Below are positions 26,305 through 35,354 of a stretch of DNA of 64,000 bases, one piece after another (position 1 is the stretch's first letter; every line of letters starts with the position of its first letter). This stretch comes from JAVVEH01 sp032251435. GTDB taxonomy: Bacteria > Verrucomicrobiota > Lentisphaeria > Oligosphaerales > MVZH01. Location: positions 94,312-158,311 of the forward strand of contig JAVVEH010000004.1 in assembly GCA_032251435.1 (NCBI GenBank). Reading direction: 5' to 3'. A model generated the notes under the pieces. The model worked only from the letters and a program-made list of their open reading frames with translations, was not told the DNA's origin and did no database searches. Both the position numbers and the translations under genes were made by a program.

Positions 26305-27147
26305 ATGCGCGCGCAATTTTTAAGTCTTTCTCTTATTTTCATCCTGCTTGGAACCGCTTTCGCCAGCTTGGCTGAAGAGGCGCCCGGGGAACTTTGGATC
26401 AGCGGCTATTCCAAATATATGGAAGGGCTTGAAGTGGAGAAAGCCGGCAATGACGCCTTAGCTTTACGCCTGTTCCGCGACGCGGCCAGGGACATGCAGA
26501 CGATCAAGAGCGAACATCCCGAGTGGAAGGCGGATGTCGTCACCTTCCGTCTGGAAAAATGCCATCGGAAAATCGACGTGTTAAACACCAAGTTGACCGA
26601 GCGTCAAAGTGACCTGTCCAAGGATAAGCTGATCACCTTGAACCAAACTCTGCAGACGCAAATCTCGGATTTGGAACAACAAGTCGCCGCCGCTCTGGAG
26701 AAAGCGGAAGCCGCGCGAAGTGTCGCCCCGCTTGTCCCCGTCGAGCCCCCGACACACATCGTGCCGGAGCCAATTGTCGCCGACGACAAAGCCCTCACGG
26801 AACTCCAGTCGGAAAACGATATGCTGAAAGCCGAAGTGAGCCGGTTGAAAGAGCACGTCGCGGCGGGTGAAAACGCGCTGAAAGAGGCTAATAAAGAAAT
26901 CGCCAAAGGTGAAAAACTGCGGAAAGACATCCGTGATCTGAACGGCATCGCCGCGGATTTAGAGGCGAACTTATCCGCGATGGCGGACGAAAAAGCCGCC
27001 GTTCGGGCGCAAGTCAAACAGCTCCGCGACGAACGCCGGGAAATGGCTGACAAGCTGGAAGTTCTCAGCAAGCAAGTCAGCGCGCTGCAAGCGGACAGCG
27101 CGGCCCTGCGTCAACAAAACGACGCCTTGCGCCAGCAAATCAAATAG
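26305..27147 (+). CDS. Exported coiled-coil protein, paralogue of the TPR protein at 27312
   Basis: About 280 aa. ATG 26305 is chosen because AAGGAG lies 6 nt upstream and a signal peptide (FLSLSLIFILLGTAFASLAEE) follows. The mature N-terminal 70 residues (LWISGYSKYMEGLEVEKAGN, then HPEWKADVVTFRLEKC) are homologous to the same region of the next gene product and look like a single TPR-like helical hairpin. The rest is heptad-patterned coiled coil rich in Glu, Lys and Ala, with a short Pro-rich break (VPVEPPTHIVPEP). I recognise no catalytic motif. It is probably a periplasmic structural or scaffold protein. Confidence 0.75.
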   Translation: MRAQFLSLSLIFILLGTAFASLAEEAPGELWISGYSKYMEGLEVEKAGNDALALRLFRDAARDMQTIKSEHPEWKADVVTFRLEKCHRKIDVLNTKLTERQSDLSKDKLITLNQTLQTQISDLEQQVAAALEKAEAARSVAPLVPVEPPTHIVPEPIVADDKALTELQSENDMLKAEVSRLKEHVAAGENALKEANKEIAKGEKLRKDIRDLNGIAADLEANLSAMADEKAAVRAQVKQLRDERREMADKLEVLSKQVSALQADSAALRQQNDALRQQIK

Positions 27148-27245
27148 CCCCCCGTCCGGTCGTTGGTGGCGTTTTTGTGATGGACCGCGGGACAGCGCCG
27201 TCGGCTCAATAAAGACGCGGGGGTGTTTTCAGAAAAGACACCATA

Positions 27246-27281
27246 GCTCCGGGGAAGGCGCGGCCACCCTGGGGCTTTTTT
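27246..27281 (+). terminator. Probable terminator between the two coiled-coil genes
   Basis: GCTCCGGGG (27246-27254) pairs with CCCTGGGGC (27267-27275) with one wobble and one mismatch, followed by TTTTTT. Confidence 0.5.
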
Positions 27282-27311
27282 GATTATGACGGGAACACAC
27301 AGGTTTTTCTC

Positions 27312-29765
27312 ATGCGCATATCTCCCTTATTCCGCCTTGTTTTCGCCGCCATTGTGGCGGTGTCTTGTCTTTCCGCGGTGCCCAGCGCTCAGGCGAACGA
27401 GGCCCGGGCGGCCTGGATGACAGGCTATCAAAAACTCGAGGAAGCCCGGCAAGCCGAGGATGACGGCCGCCATGAAGCCGCCACCGCCCTCTACCAGTCC
27501 GCGAAAAAGATTTTCACCGATGTGAAAACCCGCTATCCCGATTGGAATCCCACCCTGCTCCGGTACCGGATTAAATTTTGTGATGAACGCATTGAAGCCC
27601 TGCGCGCGAGTATCGAGTCAGGCGTGAAAACCATGAGTAAGAATGAGCTGTTACGGCTCCGTGAAGAGCAACAAAAAAAACTCGACTCCCTGCAATCGGC
27701 CTTGCGGCAAAAAGAACGGGATTTAACCGCCACGTCGGAAGCGTTGGAACGGGCCCGCCGCGAAGCGGCCCGGAACGCCGCCGCCAGGGAACAAACCGAA
27801 AGTCTCCTCCGCGAAAAACAATCCCTGGCTGATCAAATCACCCTGCTCAGCCAAAAAACAGAGCGTTTGGAAAAAGACTTGCTGGAAGCCCGGCAGGACA
27901 TGCGGGAAACACGCCGGGCGGATATGTTGGCGGACCGTTTAACCGTCGCCGAAGCTGAAAAAGCGGACCTTCAAGAAAAACTAACCGCTCTGCGGACCCA
28001 GGTCGCCGACCTCGAAACCAGGCACAGCGCGGCGGGCGCGGAACGGGAAAAATTGAAAACCGCCCTCATCAATCATGAAGCGGCGTTGACGCGAAAAGAA
28101 GCCGAACTGGCCGCCCGGGAAAAAACGGTGCTTGAATTGACCCGCTTGATCGGCGAGGAACGCGCCCGCTCAGCCATGGCGAATCAGCGGCTTGAGTCTT
28201 TGTCTAAACAACTGGAGGCAAGTCAGCTGGAAAACAAAACCCAGACGGCGGCCCGGGCGGATCTGGAAAAAAAATTGCGTCAGGCGGAGAAGAGTCAAAA
28301 CGAAGGCGGGCCTGTGGATGCGGACACCCAAAAACAAATGGCCACCTTGAGCCAGCTAGTCAAGGCGAAAGATGAGCGCGTGGAAGCGCTGACCTTGGAG
28401 CTGAAAAGCGTCCGGGACGAGTCCGACACGCTTAAACAACAGTTGATCCGGGCGCAAGCCATGGCGGAAACCCGGACCGCCGAGGCGCTGCGGTTGGATA
28501 ACCAAGTCAAAACACTGCGCGCCGACAGAACCACCCATCTGGCGCGCTTGGATGAGCTGCAGGCGAAATTGACGCATCTTTCCCAAAGTCAACACGGCGC
28601 TGCGGAAACAGTGAAACGGTATGAAGAGACCATCACGGAATTGCGGGCGGAAGCTGACCGCGCCTCCCGGCAGGCGGACGCCCGCTTGAACCTGTTACGT
28701 CGGCAAGAACAGGAAATCAAAACATTGGGCGCCGAGATTGATGAGTTGACCCGGAAAAACCGTGACCTGCTCGACAAACCTCAACCGCCGACTGAATCGC
28801 CGGATGTCGCCGCTCTCAAACAAGACCTGCGGAACGCGTTGACCGAAACCGAATACCACCGCCAAAAAGCGGGTGAAGCCAAAAAAGACATGCAAAAGGC
28901 CTTGGCCCAAGCTCAAGCCTACCGCCAGAGGGCGGACGAAGCGGAAAAAGAGCGGCTGCGGCTGGCCGCCAGTTTAGAAGCCGTCACGGATAAAACCGCG
29001 TCGGCGGTCAGCGGCCAAAAAGCGCTGGAAACCCGGTTGACAGCCGAACTGGCGGTGGCGAAAGATCGAGTGGCCGAACTGGAAAAAGAGTTACTCGCCA
29101 AGTCCTCCGCCGGTGGCCAAACCACCGAGCCGCCGCCTCCGAAAGATATTGCCCCGGTCATTTCCAAAGATACCGATCCAGTCACCCCGGAAGACACTGA
29201 GCGGGTCACCGCCCTCCTGCATAAAGGTGTTCAAGCTGAGAAGGATGGCAACCCGGAAGCCGCGGCGTGGAATTATCAACGGGCGCTGGAATACGACCCC
29301 GGACAGGTGATCGCGCTCAGACGGCTTGGGGCCCTGTCTTTAGCCAATGGCGACACAACCGCCGCCATCATCTATTTAAACCGGGCGTTTTATGTGGACC
29401 CGGATAACGTCGACACACTGACCCAGCTGGGTTTCGCCTTCATGCGCAATGAGCAGGCCGACATGGCCTTTTCCATGCTGTCCAGGGCGGTGGCGCTGGA
29501 CGCGGACTCCGCGGCCACGCACACGCAACTGGGCGTGGCTTGCAGCAGCCTCGGCTGGCGGGAAGCGGCGGAAGTCCAATTCCGCCGCGCCTTGAAACAA
29601 AATCAGACATACGCGGAAGCGGCCTTCAACCTGGCCCTGCTTCTGGGGGCGGACAAAACCGGCGACCGCATGGATGACGCCCGGAAGTGGTACCAAACCG
29701 CCCGGGACAACGGGGCCGAAGCTGACCAGGCGCTGGATCAATTTTTTAACTATTCCCCGAAATAA
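27312..29765 (+). CDS. Exported coiled-coil and TPR protein
   Basis: 817 aa. The signal peptide is residues 1-28 (FRLVFAAIVAVSCLSAVPSAQA). An N-terminal helical segment is shared with the preceding protein (GYQKLEEARQAEDDGRHEAA, YPDWNPTLLRYRIKFC). A very long coiled coil follows, about residues 100-600, with continuous heptads. After a Pro/Thr-rich linker, a C-terminal TPR array (about 635-810) has at least four units, for example EKDGNPEAAAWNYQRALEYD, NGDTTAAIIYLNRAFYVDP and LSRAVALDADSAATHTQLG. No enzyme motif is present. The architecture suggests a long periplasmic strut that displays a TPR protein-binding head. It is separated from its short paralogue by a probable terminator. Confidence 0.8.
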   Translation: MRISPLFRLVFAAIVAVSCLSAVPSAQANEARAAWMTGYQKLEEARQAEDDGRHEAATALYQSAKKIFTDVKTRYPDWNPTLLRYRIKFCDERIEALRASIESGVKTMSKNELLRLREEQQKKLDSLQSALRQKERDLTATSEALERARREAARNAAAREQTESLLREKQSLADQITLLSQKTERLEKDLLEARQDMRETRRADMLADRLTVAEAEKADLQEKLTALRTQVADLETRHSAAGAEREKLKTALINHEAALTRKEAELAAREKTVLELTRLIGEERARSAMANQRLESLSKQLEASQLENKTQTAARADLEKKLRQAEKSQNEGGPVDADTQKQMATLSQLVKAKDERVEALTLELKSVRDESDTLKQQLIRAQAMAETRTAEALRLDNQVKTLRADRTTHLARLDELQAKLTHLSQSQHGAAETVKRYEETITELRAEADRASRQADARLNLLRRQEQEIKTLGAEIDELTRKNRDLLDKPQPPTESPDVAALKQDLRNALTETEYHRQKAGEAKKDMQKALAQAQAYRQRADEAEKERLRLAASLEAVTDKTASAVSGQKALETRLTAELAVAKDRVAELEKELLAKSSAGGQTTEPPPPKDIAPVISKDTDPVTPEDTERVTALLHKGVQAEKDGNPEAAAWNYQRALEYDPGQVIALRRLGALSLANGDTTAAIIYLNRAFYVDPDNVDTLTQLGFAFMRNEQADMAFSMLSRAVALDADSAATHTQLGVACSSLGWREAAEVQFRRALKQNQTYAEAAFNLALLLGADKTGDRMDDARKWYQTARDNGAEADQALDQFFNYSPK

Positions 29766-29792
29766 AACAACCCGTAAACAGGAACACACATT

Positions 29793-30422
29793 ATGCTGGA
29801 AAAATTGGCGGAATTTGGCGTTCTCCCCGTCATCGCGGTCGATACGGTGGACCAGGGACTGAACCTTTGTGAAGCGCTGATGAAAGGCGGCCTGGCGGCG
29901 GCGGAAATCACCTTCCGGACCGATGCGGCGGAAGCGACAATCAAGGCGGTTGTCAAGGAATTCCCGACCATGACCGTCGGCGCCGGCACGGTTCTCACGG
30001 TGAAAGATCTCAACCGAGCCATGGACGCGGGCGCCTCTTTCGCCGTGGCGCCCGGATGCAACCCGACGGTCGTCAAGGCGGCGGTCGACGCGGACTTTGA
30101 TTTCGCGCCGGGCATTTGCACACCCAGCGATATTGAGCGTGCTCTGGAGTTTGGGGTCAGCGATTTAAAATTCTTTCCGGCGGAGGCCGCGGGTGGGGTT
30201 CCCATGCTGACATCCATCTGCGCTCCCTATATGCATTTAGGACTTCAGGTCTGTCCCACCGGCGGCATAAAACTTGGCAACATGGCCAGTTACCTGTCTT
30301 TGCCGTACGTGCCGGTGGTCGGCGGCACGTGGCTGGCCCCGAAAGATAAGATTAAAGCCGGCGACTGGGACGCGATTTCCGCCTTGGCCGCCGAGGCGGT
30401 TCAAGCGGTGAAAGCTCTGTGA
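29793..30422 (+). CDS. eda: KDPG/KHG aldolase (2-keto-3-deoxy-6-phosphogluconate aldolase)
   Basis: 209 aa with the complete Eda class I aldolase fold. The catalytic general base Glu is in AAEITFRT, the substrate-binding GAGTVL and FAVAPGCNP motifs are present, and the Schiff-base lysine is in DLKFFPAEAAGG, followed by PTGGI. It cleaves KDPG to pyruvate and glyceraldehyde 3-phosphate (Entner-Doudoroff or uronate catabolism). No edd or kdgK gene is adjacent. AGGAA precedes the ATG. It is followed 58 bp later by a cupin gene and probably forms a short operon with it. Confidence 0.93.
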   Translation: MLEKLAEFGVLPVIAVDTVDQGLNLCEALMKGGLAAAEITFRTDAAEATIKAVVKEFPTMTVGAGTVLTVKDLNRAMDAGASFAVAPGCNPTVVKAAVDADFDFAPGICTPSDIERALEFGVSDLKFFPAEAAGGVPMLTSICAPYMHLGLQVCPTGGIKLGNMASYLSLPYVPVVGGTWLAPKDKIKAGDWDAISALAAEAVQAVKAL

Positions 30423-30479
30423 GCCGCGGCGGCTTCGACACCCGGGTGCGAATCCGACCCGGCCATACTTGGAACAATC

Positions 30480-30860
30480 ATGCCTGAAAACACTGTGAAA
30501 CCCCTTGTCCGTCACCTGAACGAAACCGATGCTGTCACCTGCCCGTACGGCCAGGTGAGGCGAGTCATCACGGGCGGTGAATTTCCCGGTGCGAATGTGC
30601 ATGTGGTCACCGTGAGCCGCGGCGGCGAGCATTATCACCGCGCCTATGACGAAGTGTATTATGTCCTGTCTGGAACCGGTCACATGTGGCTGGGGGGCGA
30701 GACGCACTCTCTGAGTCCGGGCACCGTGGCCGTCATTCCGGCGGGGATCCCCCACTCTCTGGAAGCGGATTCAGACGGAGATCTGACCTTCATCATCTTC
30801 GGACTGCCCGGCATAGCTATTGACGACCCCGCCGCCACCCCGCTCAAGCCCGGCGAATAA
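30480..30860 (+). CDS. Small cupin-domain protein
   Basis: 126 aa, a single conserved beta-barrel cupin. Motif 1, GGEHYHRAYDEVYYVLSG, contains the metal-ligand histidines and Glu; motif 2 is PGTVAVIPAGIPHSLEA with the last His. Such stand-alone cupins bind a metal and often act as sugar isomerases, dioxygenases or sugar sensors. Its position next to KDPG aldolase suggests a role in sugar-acid metabolism, but no specific reaction can be assigned. Confidence 0.8.
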   Translation: MPENTVKPLVRHLNETDAVTCPYGQVRRVITGGEFPGANVHVVTVSRGGEHYHRAYDEVYYVLSGTGHMWLGGETHSLSPGTVAVIPAGIPHSLEADSDGDLTFIIFGLPGIAIDDPAATPLKPGE

Positions 30861-30962
30861 ACTCGTTTCCCTCTCTCAACCTTAATCTCAATCTTAATCC
30901 ACTGTGATCCCATAACTCGGGAAATAGGATTATTTGACTCATTGATTCAGGACACATGGACG

Positions 30963-31619
30963 ATGGACATTTTTTCCGGTGATAAAAAAGTGGGGGCCTC
31001 TATTCTGTCCGGCCCTGAAAACCGATTCAAAGACTGGGCTGTTCCGCGGCTGCCTCGGTGGCTGGAAACGTATCATTTAACTCTGTTGACCATCCTCTGG
31101 AGCGCTGTCAATGTGCTCCTGGGTTACGCCGCCAAACACAGTTTGCACTGGCTGTGGCTGGTTTCCGCGATGATCATTCTCCAATATGTGACGGATCTGT
31201 TTGATGGAGAAGTCGGTCGGCAGCGGAACACCGGACTGATCAAATGGGGATTTTATATGGACCATTTTCTGGATTTCATTTTCCTGTGCTCCCTGGTGTT
31301 TGTCGGCTATAAAATTTCTCCTCCCGAACTGGTTGACTGGTATTTCGGTTTGCTGGTTATTGTCGCGGCCTTCATGGTGAATTCATTTCTGTCTTTCGCC
31401 GCCACAAACAAATTTGAAATTTACCACGCGGGCTTGGGCCCCACGGAAATGCGGGTCGGATTCATCCTGATCAACGCCTTTATCAGTATCCGCGGAACCC
31501 GCGATTTTCATCTGCTTCTGCCACTGGCGGTTGTCATTTGTCTCGTGGCCCTTGTGCTGTATACTTGGACCATCCAAAAAAAACTCTGGGGCCACGACAT
31601 GGCAGTAAAAAACAGGTAA
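30963..31619 (+). CDS. CDP-alcohol phosphatidyltransferase-family membrane protein
   Basis: About 218 aa with five to six transmembrane helices. The family signature D-x2-D-G-x2-[AG]-R-x8-G-x3-D-x3-D is present as TDLFDGEVGRQ, then GFYMDHFLD, with Gly replacing the usual Ala. This is the catalytic site that transfers a phospho-alcohol from CDP-alcohol in phospholipid synthesis. Which head group is used cannot be told, and the neighbours are not lipid genes. ATG 30963 is chosen over a TTG at 30942. The C-terminus ends in a basic KKLWGHDMAVKNR tail. The 185 bp after it hold only the nuclease promoter. Confidence 0.78.
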   Translation: MDIFSGDKKVGASILSGPENRFKDWAVPRLPRWLETYHLTLLTILWSAVNVLLGYAAKHSLHWLWLVSAMIILQYVTDLFDGEVGRQRNTGLIKWGFYMDHFLDFIFLCSLVFVGYKISPPELVDWYFGLLVIVAAFMVNSFLSFAATNKFEIYHAGLGPTEMRVGFILINAFISIRGTRDFHLLLPLAVVICLVALVLYTWTIQKKLWGHDMAVKNR

Positions 31620-31731
31620 CCGTCACGATTCTTTCATCGCCTTCCATTTTTTTGTCCATAGAAAACAGGAAAAGGAATGGCATCATGGCGACATCCCGAA
31701 ACACGAACGGACCCGCGGCTGTTTTAAGCGG

Positions 31732-31759
31732 TTGCCAGCCGCCTCAAGTTTGATATAGT
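31732..31759 (+). promoter_or_regulatory. Promoter of the endonuclease gene
   Basis: TTGCCA at 31732-31737, a 16-bp spacer and TATAGT at 31754-31759, preceded by TG one base before (extended -10). Confidence 0.55.
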
Positions 31760-31804
31760 AAGAACTCTTGATCCTCCATCTAACTTTTCAGTGGTGTTTG
31801 TTGA

Positions 31805-32800
31805 ATGAAACTCAGTATTTTCCGCGGGCGCAAACGAAAAGTTGTTCTGATTATTCTCGCTCTTGGCGCCGCCGCCTGTTCAAGCGCCTGGCTATTTGTG
31901 CACATGGATATGCGGCGGCAGAATGAATGGGTGAGCAAAAGCCGGGGTCTGCTGTGGCCGGTGGTCTGCTTGGGAGAAACGGTCACTGGTGTCACCGACA
32001 GCGTCGGCATTGGCGGCAAGGAAGCGTGGGCTGATTTAGGCGGAAACTCTTTCCGCGGGGATGACCTGTACGCCGGGCCGCCCCGGACGAAGGGCTGGCT
32101 GTTCGACAACAAGGCGCATGTGTTCAAAAACACCGGCTACGTGGTCGGTTACGATGAATCCAGCCGCAACCCTTCCTGGGTTGGCTACCGGGTTTTCACG
32201 GTGGATGATTTGGTGTCCGGCGAGCGCCCCAGCCGGTTTAAAGTGGATGAGCGCACCTACGCCCAAGTCCGGCACGACGATTATAAAGGCTCTGGCTACG
32301 ACCGGGGCCACATGGCGCCGAATTACGCCATCGCCACCCGCTACGGCCGCCAAGCCCAGATCGAAACGTTTTTAATGAGCAACATCGCCCCTCAAAAACC
32401 GGCGTTAAACCGGGGGCCCTGGAAGGACGTGGAGATGGCGGTCGCCCGTTTCTACGGACAATCCTGTGGCGAGGTGTGGGTTGTGACCGGCCCCATCTAT
32501 GGCAAGGACGTTGACCGCCTGGAGTCCGGCGTGGCCATTCCCGAGGCTTATTACAAGATTATTGTGGACGAGAAAGACGGTAAACTGCGGGCGCTGGCGT
32601 TTATTTTCTCGCAAGAATCCAAGCGGCGGCAATGGCCGCGGCGCTGCCTGGTGAGCATTGACACCGTGGAAGACTTTTCCGGCTTGGATTTCTTCCGGAA
32701 ACTGCCTGATCATATCGAAAACGAACTCGAAGCGAAAACCAGCACCCGAATGTGGAGTGTCCCCATTCTTTTGCAGCTTAAACACGCCTTCCGGCGATAA
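31805..32800 (+). CDS. Exported or membrane-anchored DNA/RNA non-specific endonuclease
   Basis: 331 aa. The N-terminal basic region and hydrophobic helix (residues 12-32, VVLIILALGAAACSSAWLF) act as anchor or signal. The NUC1/Serratia-type nuclease domain (about 95-310) has the catalytic DRGHMAPN at 166-173 with general base His 169, followed by the metal-binding Asn region MSNIAPQKPALNRGPW. It hydrolyses single- and double-stranded nucleic acid with Mg2+. An external location protects the cell; nutrient scavenging or defence are the usual roles. It stands alone behind its own promoter, with a heptameric tandem repeat starting about 115 bp after the stop. Confidence 0.88.
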   Translation: MKLSIFRGRKRKVVLIILALGAAACSSAWLFVHMDMRRQNEWVSKSRGLLWPVVCLGETVTGVTDSVGIGGKEAWADLGGNSFRGDDLYAGPPRTKGWLFDNKAHVFKNTGYVVGYDESSRNPSWVGYRVFTVDDLVSGERPSRFKVDERTYAQVRHDDYKGSGYDRGHMAPNYAIATRYGRQAQIETFLMSNIAPQKPALNRGPWKDVEMAVARFYGQSCGEVWVVTGPIYGKDVDRLESGVAIPEAYYKIIVDEKDGKLRALAFIFSQESKRRQWPRRCLVSIDTVEDFSGLDFFRKLPDHIENELEAKTSTRMWSVPILLQLKHAFRR

Positions 32801-32914
32801 ACACGCGGCATGGGTGGTGGCTCGGCGGCGGTCTCTTGAAACTAAACCTAGCCCGCACCTTGTCGGGCTTCAGCTTCTTCCTTTTCGGAGCGGGTTTATT
32901 CCGCTACTCCAAAA

Positions 32915-33005
32915 TCCGACCTCCGACCTCCGACATCCGACCTCCGACATCCGACCTCCTACATCCGACATCCGAAATCCGACATCCGAAATCCGAAATC
33001 CGACA
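32915..33005 (-). repeat. Thirteen tandem 7-bp repeats (unit TCCGACM)
   Basis: Thirteen contiguous heptamers, all variants of TCCGACC/TCCGACA/TCCGAAA, run from 32915 to 33005. The adjoining TTCCCTTTAATCCGGCATTCC-like tail contains the last codons and stop of the M20 gene. A shorter copy of the same unit with the same tail lies at 40368-40406, again just after a minus-strand stop codon. Confidence 0.85.
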
Positions 33006-33011
33006 TTCCCT

Positions 33012-34100
33012 TTAATCCGGCATTCCATCAGAACCCGCCAATGTGACTAGCAGGGCCAGATACAGTTCCGCGGCCCGGACAACTTGAGCGATCTCAACCG
33101 ATTCATCCCGCGTGTGAGCGCGGGCAAGCTGTCCAGGGCCAAGAATGACCGGTTGACAACCGGCGTTATACATCAGATTCGCATCGGAATGACTGCGGAA
33201 AACCCCCTTCTTCCACGGCAGTGAAATATCCGCGCAAGCCCGCTTAAGCGCGTCTATGGACGCATTGTCCAAGCGCGATTCGAAGCCCTTCGCTTGAGTG
33301 GGGAAATCAAGTTCATGCCTGACCGTCTTTCCCGTCTCCAGCGCCCGTTCCGCCACCGCCCGCAGATCCCCGGCGACCGCCGCCGGTTCAAACGCGGGGC
33401 TGATATGCACATCCACCCACGCCGCGCACCGGTCGGGAACGGCGAAGCCAGCTTGTGAACTGTGCAGGTCGCGGATATTCATGACCGCTTTGGGATAAGA
33501 TAATTCCACATAATTCCCCAAATCAAGCAGGGCGCCCAGCATGGAATGAATCGCATTATACTCCCGGCCGGCCATCGCCGCGTGACGACGGGTTCCGAAG
33601 GACTGCAGGGCCATTTCCACATAGCCGTAATGCGATAGGCAGACACGCAGATCCGTGGGTTCAGCGACAACAGCCCAGGGAATCGTGGCGAAGTCATCAA
33701 GCAAAGCGGTTATACCATCGGCGTTCTCTTCCTCGCCGACAACGAGAAAAAGCGCCGCGCCGGCTTTGGCCACGATATCCGGTCCGGCGGCGATAAAGGC
33801 TTCCAGCATCGCTGCGCACCCGCTTTTCATATCCGCGGTCCCGAGGCCAAACCCGCGGCCATTCACTTCCCGATAGCCAATATGCTCAACATCGAAGGCC
33901 GGCACCGTGTCAAGGTGACCGACAAACGCCACCCGCGGGAAACCGCTCGCGCCAATCTTAATGTTAAAACGCCCGGGACTGACCCGGTGCCGTTCCGGCT
34001 GCCACCCGTGGCTGGCCAGCAAATCCGCCGAAAACGCCATCACCTCCGTTTCCTTGCCCGACGGGCTGTACACATCGACTAAATTCCGGAGAGTGGACAT
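33012..34100 (-). CDS. M20-family metallohydrolase (ArgE/DapE-type deacylase or peptidase)
   Basis: About 362 aa from ATG 34100; an ATG at 34145 overlapping the GNAT stop is an alternative but adds only polar residues before the normal family start. Metal-binding sites of the M20 fold are visible: VGHLDTVPAF (His, Asp), GLGTADMKSG (bridging Asp), VVGEEEN (catalytic Glu plus ligand), and a late His in RAHTRDESVE. The fold hydrolyses an N-acyl or peptide bond with two zinc ions. Neighbours (GNAT, pyroglutamyl-peptidase-like) suggest amino-acid or peptide modification. The final codons and stop lie inside a dispersed repeat. Confidence 0.82.
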   Translation of the reverse strand: MSTLRNLVDVYSPSGKETEVMAFSADLLASHGWQPERHRVSPGRFNIKIGASGFPRVAFVGHLDTVPAFDVEHIGYREVNGRGFGLGTADMKSGCAAMLEAFIAAGPDIVAKAGAALFLVVGEEENADGITALLDDFATIPWAVVAEPTDLRVCLSHYGYVEMALQSFGTRRHAAMAGREYNAIHSMLGALLDLGNYVELSYPKAVMNIRDLHSSQAGFAVPDRCAAWVDVHISPAFEPAAVAGDLRAVAERALETGKTVRHELDFPTQAKGFESRLDNASIDALKRACADISLPWKKGVFRSHSDANLMYNAGCQPVILGPGQLARAHTRDESVEIAQVVRAAELYLALLVTLAGSDGMPD

Positions 34101-34137
34101 CAAACGTCCACGGTCGATCCGCCTTTGGCAGTGGCGC

Positions 34138-34647
34138 TCAGCCATTGTCGGTCTCAAGGTTAAGCGTCATGTAGACGTGATCCGTCGGGTTGACAAACCC
34201 CTGACGCTGAAAAAAGCGGATGGCCGGTTCGTTATCCGCCTGAGTATCCACCATCATGATGCGGGCCCCGGCGTCTTCCATTAGATCGCGGAACCGGGAA
34301 AACAGTTTACTGGCGATCCCCAGCCGGGCGCAGTCCGGATCAACCCCCAGCCAGAGCAAATGCCCATAATTCCAGGCCGTCCGGGCTTTTTCAATCACGG
34401 TTCCCATGGCGAAGCCGACCACGCGGCCCCCGGCTTCGGCCACCAGCACATGCTCGCCTTCCGCATGGAAGAGGCCCGTCACTTCATATTCATCCCAGGT
34501 CCGGTAAAGATTGCTGAGGTTGTCAGCGGTGAAAACCTTCTCTCCCAAATGAAAAATGCCGGCCAGGTCATCAATTGTCGCCGGACGAACGGTAATATCC
34601 CCGGCCGTCAGCCGGGACGAATCGCTTTTTTTTTCTGTTGGCCGCAC
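34138..34647 (-). CDS. GNAT-family N-acetyltransferase
   Basis: 169 aa from a GTG with GGAG 8 nt upstream. The acetyl-CoA fold is complete: ITVRPATIDDLAGIFHLGE at the start, a beta-bulge then LLWLGVDPDCARLGIASKLF, which includes the pyrophosphate-binding R-x-x-G-x-[GA] turn in variant form, and NEPAIRFFQRQGF near the end. The substrate is unknown. It lies 48 bp after the pyroglutamyl-peptidase-like gene and overlaps or abuts the M20 gene, so all are in one transcript. Confidence 0.83.
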   Translation of the reverse strand: MRPTEKKSDSSRLTAGDITVRPATIDDLAGIFHLGEKVFTADNLSNLYRTWDEYEVTGLFHAEGEHVLVAEAGGRVVGFAMGTVIEKARTAWNYGHLLWLGVDPDCARLGIASKLFSRFRDLMEDAGARIMMVDTQADNEPAIRFFQRQGFVNPTDHVYMTLNLETDNG

Positions 34648-34695
34648 GACTGTTTCTCCATATCACCGTCGATCCGCGACGGCTGGGTTGTTGGT

Positions 34696-35307
34696 TTAAA
34701 GCGGGTTTTTCTCACACTGCCCCGATGGCGCGCGGGCGACGCTGAGTTCGGTGGCGATGGCGACCCCTCTGGCGAGTGTGGCGGGGTCAAGCCGGGAAGC
34801 CGGGCTGGGAATATGCAAAAATCCGCCGGGAATGCCCAATCGCTCTGAATGAATCTTATGCATAAGCCAATAAAAGATAAAATCGCACAAATAAGTCCCG
34901 CAATGAGGACTTTTCACCGCCGGAATATGACTCTTCAGCATCGCCTCACACAAACTGGTGACGGGCAGCCCGCTGAAATAAGCCGGTGGCCCGTCCGGTA
35001 TCACCCAAGGCGACGGCGGCGGCAGCCCGTCCACATCCGCCAGACCCGGGCCAGTCAAATTAATGGCGATCTGTTCCACGTGTATCGCGGTAATATCGGC
35101 CATCCCGCAAGCGATGACCGCGCCCACATCCGCGCTCCAAGCCGCCGCCAGCTCCACCGGACCGCGCGTCCATGAAACCGGCAACATGACCTTCCGCACC
35201 GTCCATCCGGGTGCAAGCGACGGAGCCGCCGCCTCAACCGCCGCCCAGGACGTGTTGACGGCTGAACCGCCCCAACAATCAAAGCCGCTTAATAAAGCGA
35301 TTGGCAT
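34696..35307 (-). CDS. Pyroglutamyl-peptidase (C15)-like protein
   Basis: 203 aa. The C15 active-site elements are recognisable: the first strand IALLSGFDCWGGSAVNTSW (compare GFEPFGG...NPS), Glu in HVEQIAIN, nucleophile Cys in SPHCGTYLCDFIFYWLM and catalytic His in GFLHIPSP. The residues flanking the Glu differ from classical enzymes (ERVAIN), so substrate preference may differ from N-terminal pyroglutamate. AGGAAG precedes the ATG. It is the second gene of the sulfatase to M20 set; together with the M20 hydrolase it suggests peptide or modified-amino-acid turnover. Confidence 0.75.
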   Translation of the reverse strand: MPIALLSGFDCWGGSAVNTSWAAVEAAAPSLAPGWTVRKVMLPVSWTRGPVELAAAWSADVGAVIACGMADITAIHVEQIAINLTGPGLADVDGLPPPSPWVIPDGPPAYFSGLPVTSLCEAMLKSHIPAVKSPHCGTYLCDFIFYWLMHKIHSERLGIPGGFLHIPSPASRLDPATLARGVAIATELSVARAPSGQCEKNPL

Positions 35308-35354
35308 GCGCGTCTTCCTGAGCTGGAACGGCGATGTCCCGACGCGGACACCGG

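Noticed and set aside
32915..33005. CRISPR array
   Set aside because: Units are 7 bp, contiguous and without unique spacers; no cas genes nearby.
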